A stretch of DNA of 26,913 nt, taken from a bacterium UBP11_UBA4055 (GTDB lineage: Bacteria; UBA4055). The stretch spans positions 4,136 through 31,048 of the forward strand of contig DFZN01000014.1 of NCBI GenBank assembly GCA_002382735.1. Direction: 5' to 3'. This document shows, piece by piece, positions 23,883-26,913 of this stretch (positions are counted from its first letter, which is position 1; the number at the start of each line of letters is the position of its first letter). The translations under genes and the position numbers were made by a program. The notes beneath the pieces were generated by a model, which was not told where the DNA came from, did not search any database, and was given only the letters and a program-made list of their open reading frames with translations.

Positions 23883-24791
23883 ATGAGAATTATCTTGTTA
23901 ATACTGTTACCTGTAGCTTCATACGCCGGCATATATTTCATATCTGAAGCCGATATCAACTCAAGAACGACCGGATTGAGAAGTTCTGATTTTGCTGTGG
24001 CTTCTTATGCGCCAAATGCGGTTTCGAATCCTTCATTCCTTGCCGAACAGAAAAATATTTATTTAATATCGGCTTATCATAATCATTTCACAGATATTAA
24101 TTCAGGCTGTATTACTTTCTCGCATCCCGATCTGCTGTACAAGAAGATCCCGCTCGCTGTTTCAATATTTACGATAAGTTACGGAAAATTCGAGAATATT
24201 GATACGGGCACTGATTATTCACCATACGAGACCATGATCGTTCTTTCATCGGGTTATGAATTGAAGAAAGTGATGCTTGGAACTAATGTGAGATATATTT
24301 ATTCGTCGATTAATAATGAATACAGATCATCCGGGATGGTCTTTGATTTTGCTTCTTCCTACAGATTGTTTTCTGATAAAATATATTTAGCTGCCGGAAT
24401 ATTTAATATTGGCTTTCAAATCAGCGAATATTACGAAGCAAGTGAAGATGTAGAAGGATTTGTAAAGACAGGTATTGGATACAGGGTAGAGAAGCTGCCT
24501 TTGAAGCTGATGATACAGAATGACCTTTATTTTGAAGGCAGAACGAGAACTGCTGCCGGCTTAGAATTCAATGCTAAAGAAAACCTTACTGTCCGAGCAG
24601 GTTACCAGTTGTCAGTAAGAGACATGAATATAGGGACGGCAGCTAAGAACGAACAGTTTTCCGGGTTGTCTCTCGGTGCGACAATACTTTTTATGGATTT
24701 CGGGTTTGATTTTTCTTATCTTGTTAATGGTGAGATGAATAATGAATTTTCGATGACTATGAATCTTAATATGAATAAATATCTAAAGTAA
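23883..24791 (+). CDS. PorV/PorQ-like outer-membrane beta-barrel protein
   Basis: 302 aa with a signal peptide (about 1-15, VASYAG) and a mature part of alternating beta strands. The N-terminal segment GLRSSDFAVASYAPNAVSNP (20 residues, near 31-50) resembles the conserved opening of PorV/PorQ and other FadL-like barrels, where NP lies in the plug. Strands continue to the end (FSMTMNLNM). In FCB-group bacteria such proteins serve type IX secretion or unknown transport; no other secretion gene is here, so function is open. ATG at 23883 gives a six-base spacing from GGAGG; ATG at 23880 is too close, and an upstream TTG (23835) is the promoter's -35. ssb follows after 15 nt. Confidence 0.75.
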   Translation: MRIILLILLPVASYAGIYFISEADINSRTTGLRSSDFAVASYAPNAVSNPSFLAEQKNIYLISAYHNHFTDINSGCITFSHPDLLYKKIPLAVSIFTISYGKFENIDTGTDYSPYETMIVLSSGYELKKVMLGTNVRYIYSSINNEYRSSGMVFDFASSYRLFSDKIYLAAGIFNIGFQISEYYEASEDVEGFVKTGIGYRVEKLPLKLMIQNDLYFEGRTRTAAGLEFNAKENLTVRAGYQLSVRDMNIGTAAKNEQFSGLSLGATILFMDFGFDFSYLVNGEMNNEFSMTMNLNMNKYLK

Positions 24792-24806
24792 AACAAGGAG
24801 AAGGCG

Positions 24807-25223
24807 ATGCCGAGTGTAAACAAAGTTTTTCTTATCGGGAATCTCGGAAAAGACCCGGAAGTGAAATACACACCGAGCGGTGTTCAGATCGCGAAATTTT
24901 CACTTGCAACGAGTGAAAGGGTTAAAAGGAACGATGCATGGGAAGAGAAAACTGACTGGCATAATATAGTGCTTTTCGCAAGACAGGCCGAGTACGCCGG
25001 CGAATACCTGAAGAAAGGTATGACGGTTTTCATTGACGGTAAAATATCCACCAGATCATGGGATGATGAGAATGGTGTTAGAAAATACATTACTGAGATA
25101 ATCGGTAATGTTGTTAAAAACCTTTCAGTTAAAAGGGACGATACATCTTCATCAGATAGTGATGAGAACCCCGGCAACGGTTCTGACAAAGGATCCGAAC
25201 CGGTGGACGATCTGCCTTTCTAG
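24807..25223 (+). CDS. ssb: single-stranded DNA-binding protein
   Basis: 138 aa. The N-terminal OB fold (about 1-106) begins MPSVNKVFLIGNLGKDPEVK, with FSLATSE, DWHNIVLFARQAE and KGMTVFIDGKISTRSWDDE. A Ser/Asp/Gly-rich flexible tail ends in the acidic tip DDLPF, used to recruit repair and replication proteins. Acts at single-stranded DNA in replication, repair and recombination. AAGGAG at 24795-24800 is six bases before the ATG. Unusually, the gene before it encodes an outer-membrane protein and probably provides its promoter. Terminator at 25241-25267. Confidence 0.97.
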   Translation: MPSVNKVFLIGNLGKDPEVKYTPSGVQIAKFSLATSERVKRNDAWEEKTDWHNIVLFARQAEYAGEYLKKGMTVFIDGKISTRSWDDENGVRKYITEIIGNVVKNLSVKRDDTSSSDSDENPGNGSDKGSEPVDDLPF

Positions 25224-25240
25224 GGAAAGATCGTTTAATA

Positions 25241-25267
25241 AAAAAAGCGGGAATTTCCCGCTTTTTT
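25241..25267. terminator. bidirectional Rho-independent terminator
   Basis: AAAAAAGCGGGA (25241-25252) pairs fully with the complement at 25256-25267 over a 3-nt loop. A and T runs flank the GC core on both sides, so it can end transcripts of ssb (+) and of the barrel operon (-), whose stop codon is 16 bases away. Confidence 0.92.
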
Positions 25268-25283
25268 ATTTCATAATATTCGT

Positions 25284-26627
25284 TTAGAAACTGTATTTTG
25301 TAGTCATACCGATCTTGAACTGAAGGTCCGTTGCAGGTTCGAGATCATCGTCAAAGTTCTCCAGGTTTCCAACCTTATTATACGAAAAGTTTTCTGAAGG
25401 GACCATGAAGGCAAAATATGGTAAAAGCTCCAGCCTGTCGTACATGACGATATTAGCTTTAAAATCCATCTCCCAAGCTATGAATACATCATCATTTACG
25501 ACGCTGTTAGGATCTGAGAAGTCGATTTTTTTACCGTAGTCAAATGAATCGTTCATTATAAATCCGAATCCGCCTGTAAAAGTGATATTGTCTTTGTATT
25601 TCCAATCGACAAAAACTGAAGGAACTACTAAACCGAGCTCGTGTTCAATTCCATTCGCTACGATCTTGAATCCCTGCATAGGATTGTGATAGTATATGCC
25701 ATTAGGGTTCTCATTCAGAATTTCAAGTCCCGTATCGTAGAAAGACTTAAAAGCGATATAATTCTCCCACCTGTTCTCCTGGCAGCCTCTGAAAAGAAGA
25801 TTTGCACGGAATGTTGTTCTTGAATCCATTTCAAATCTTGATTTAACGCTCATGGCCAAACCTAAAGCATCAGGATCGCGAGGTTGAACGAATCCGGGTA
25901 CTTCGCCGACATTCTTGTATTCGGCATATTTATTGTTCGCTATGAACTGCCCGTCAAGGAAGAATTTACCGATGCTGATCTCTGCTCTCGGAGCGAAGAA
26001 AATACTTACGGCATCACGATTAACGCCGTCAATATATTCAGTTCTGTCCATCACGAAAATGTTGTTAATACCCATTTTAAGGTACTTATTCATTTTGTAG
26101 GACTGGTCAAGCATAATCAAAGTGGTTCCGAAACTGTATGTGTGCTCGTCAGCCTCGTTGTAGAACTCGTCGTTGTCAAGGACTGCGAACCAACCCATGT
26201 CCACATGGTAGTTCTCGAATTTTCCTTTCCACAGTAAACCTGCGAGATCAGTGTCAACTATTACGCTGTGAGCATCTTTTACAGCCATAAGACCAAGTCT
26301 GAAAAGATGATTCTGCGTAGGCTTAATGTCAATGTAAACATTCTTGGTTTCAAGATTTTTACCGTCGGTACCCAAAGCACCGCCGGCAGAACCGTACTGA
26401 AGTTCTCCGATCTCAAAAACAGCTTTGACGGAAATATAGTCATTAATCGTGTAGGAAATGTCAGGCCTTAACCTTACATCCACCATTCTGTCGTATATCT
26501 GCTTGTCAACATTGGTGGAATTGAGGTTCTGCAGCTCTGAACGCATTCTCATATCCATTCCGAACTTCACCTGTGCAAAAGCGGCCGCCAGGGATATCAG
26601 AATGAATGTCGAAATTAATTTTTTCAT
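25284..26627 (-). CDS. outer-membrane beta-barrel (porin-like) protein
   Basis: 447 aa. Signal peptide (about 1-19, AAAFAQ) and a mature chain of amphipathic beta strands with polar loops, consistent with a barrel of about 16-18 strands. The last strand MTTKYSF ends in phenylalanine, the usual BAM recognition signal. Motifs such as RMRSELQN near the start and NVYIDIKP with FRLGLMAVKDAH resemble alginate-export or porin-type barrels, but no precise family can be named. Substrate unknown. GGAAGG (26640-26635) is seven bases before the ATG. It is 13 nt downstream of a related barrel gene and probably shares its transcript. Confidence 0.8.
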   Translation of the reverse strand: MKKLISTFILISLAAAFAQVKFGMDMRMRSELQNLNSTNVDKQIYDRMVDVRLRPDISYTINDYISVKAVFEIGELQYGSAGGALGTDGKNLETKNVYIDIKPTQNHLFRLGLMAVKDAHSVIVDTDLAGLLWKGKFENYHVDMGWFAVLDNDEFYNEADEHTYSFGTTLIMLDQSYKMNKYLKMGINNIFVMDRTEYIDGVNRDAVSIFFAPRAEISIGKFFLDGQFIANNKYAEYKNVGEVPGFVQPRDPDALGLAMSVKSRFEMDSRTTFRANLLFRGCQENRWENYIAFKSFYDTGLEILNENPNGIYYHNPMQGFKIVANGIEHELGLVVPSVFVDWKYKDNITFTGGFGFIMNDSFDYGKKIDFSDPNSVVNDDVFIAWEMDFKANIVMYDRLELLPYFAFMVPSENFSYNKVGNLENFDDDLEPATDLQFKIGMTTKYSF

Positions 26628-26640
26628 AGATCAACCTTCC

Positions 26641-26913
26641 TTACTTTAGCTTTGTATTCAGGGTTAAACCGACTTTTACAAACGGATCGTGATCGCCTTC
26701 ATAATCATACCAGTCTCCCGCAAAAAGGATAGCAAAATAAGGTATAACATTCAGGTTATCAAACATCTGGATGTCGGCTTTAAGGTCAAGTTCAGTGCCG
26801 ATGTAAGTTTCAGGCCTGTACTGTCCATCGTCCCCAAGCCTCTGAATCTCAACTGCTGTAAGTCCGTAACCGAGTCCCATTGAAAGAACGGTCTTGTTTA
26901 TGAAAGGCATGCT
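26641..26913 (-). CDS. outer-membrane beta-barrel protein, C-terminal fragment (cut by window end)
   Basis: The open frame runs from the window edge to a TAA at 26643-26641; 91 codons including the stop are visible and the N-terminus lies outside. It is related to the next gene: ELDLKADIQMFDNLNVIPYF here aligns with EMDFKANIVMYDRLELLPYF there. The C-terminus is TLNTKLK, without the terminal aromatic residue found in its neighbour. An internal ATG at 26908-26910 is not the likely start, because homology to the neighbour implies that several hundred residues are missing. Confidence 0.75.
   Translation of the reverse strand, partial: SMPFINKTVLSMGLGYGLTAVEIQRLGDDGQYRPETYIGTELDLKADIQMFDNLNVIPYFAILFAGDWYDYEGDHDPFVKVGLTLNTKLK

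Overview
The window looks like chromosomal DNA of a fermentative anaerobic, double-membraned (Gram-negative-type) bacterium. The evidence for anaerobic glycolysis is a 6-phosphofructokinase next to a full-length pyruvate:ferredoxin oxidoreductase. The evidence for an outer membrane is three beta-barrel-type proteins and several lipoproteins. A PorV/PorQ-like outer-membrane protein, LPP20/FecR/TPR lipoproteins and a multidomain ABCG transporter suggest a lineage in or near the FCB group, perhaps a candidate phylum. That placement is inference and no marker gene here settles it. Classical TTGACA/TATAAT promoters with 17-bp spacers and strong Shine-Dalgarno sites argue against Bacteroidota proper. 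I see no tRNA, rRNA, CRISPR array, insertion sequence or phage gene, and no gene-free stretch above 300 bases.

Layout. 1-5164: phosphofructokinase and nifJ, each with its own promoter, closed by a terminator. 5180-10267: a surface-glycan block on the + strand, consisting of a GT-C membrane glycosyltransferase with TPRs, an SGNH hydrolase, a SxtJ-like membrane protein, a 49-residue SxtK/DUF5989-like membrane peptide and a NodU/TobZ/SxtI-type O-carbamoyltransferase. 10289-14452: a promoter-to-terminator operon of four exported proteins (FecR lipoprotein, two LPP20 paralogues, TPR-SLH lipoprotein). 14503-21852: a tightly packed operon with a GAF/FHA-like/ABCG half-transporter, chorismate mutase, aspartate-semialdehyde dehydrogenase, a small lipoprotein, a degenerate polysaccharide-deacetylase-like protein and a tRNA-dihydrouridine synthase. 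21829-23038 (-): an exported isoleucine-zipper protein followed by an HDOD protein. 23062-23803 (-): a lone ABC ATPase. 23835-25267 (+): an outer-membrane barrel protein and ssb, ending in a terminator that can work in both directions. 25284-26913 (-): two related outer-membrane barrels, the upstream one cut by the window edge.

Three blocks stand out. The SGNH-SxtJ-SxtK-carbamoyltransferase cassette, with a GT-C enzyme directly upstream, reads as a machine that adds or edits small groups on an exported glycan. The FecR-LPP20-LPP20-TPR/SLH operon reads as an envelope assembly made only of exported parts, and I cannot assign it to a described system. The ABCG transporter carries an N-terminal GAF sensor and about three degenerate FHA-like beta domains in one chain, suggesting ligand- or signal-gated export. 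Start sites were re-chosen where an upstream extension would run through a promoter or lacks a ribosome binding site; these cases are noted in the entries.
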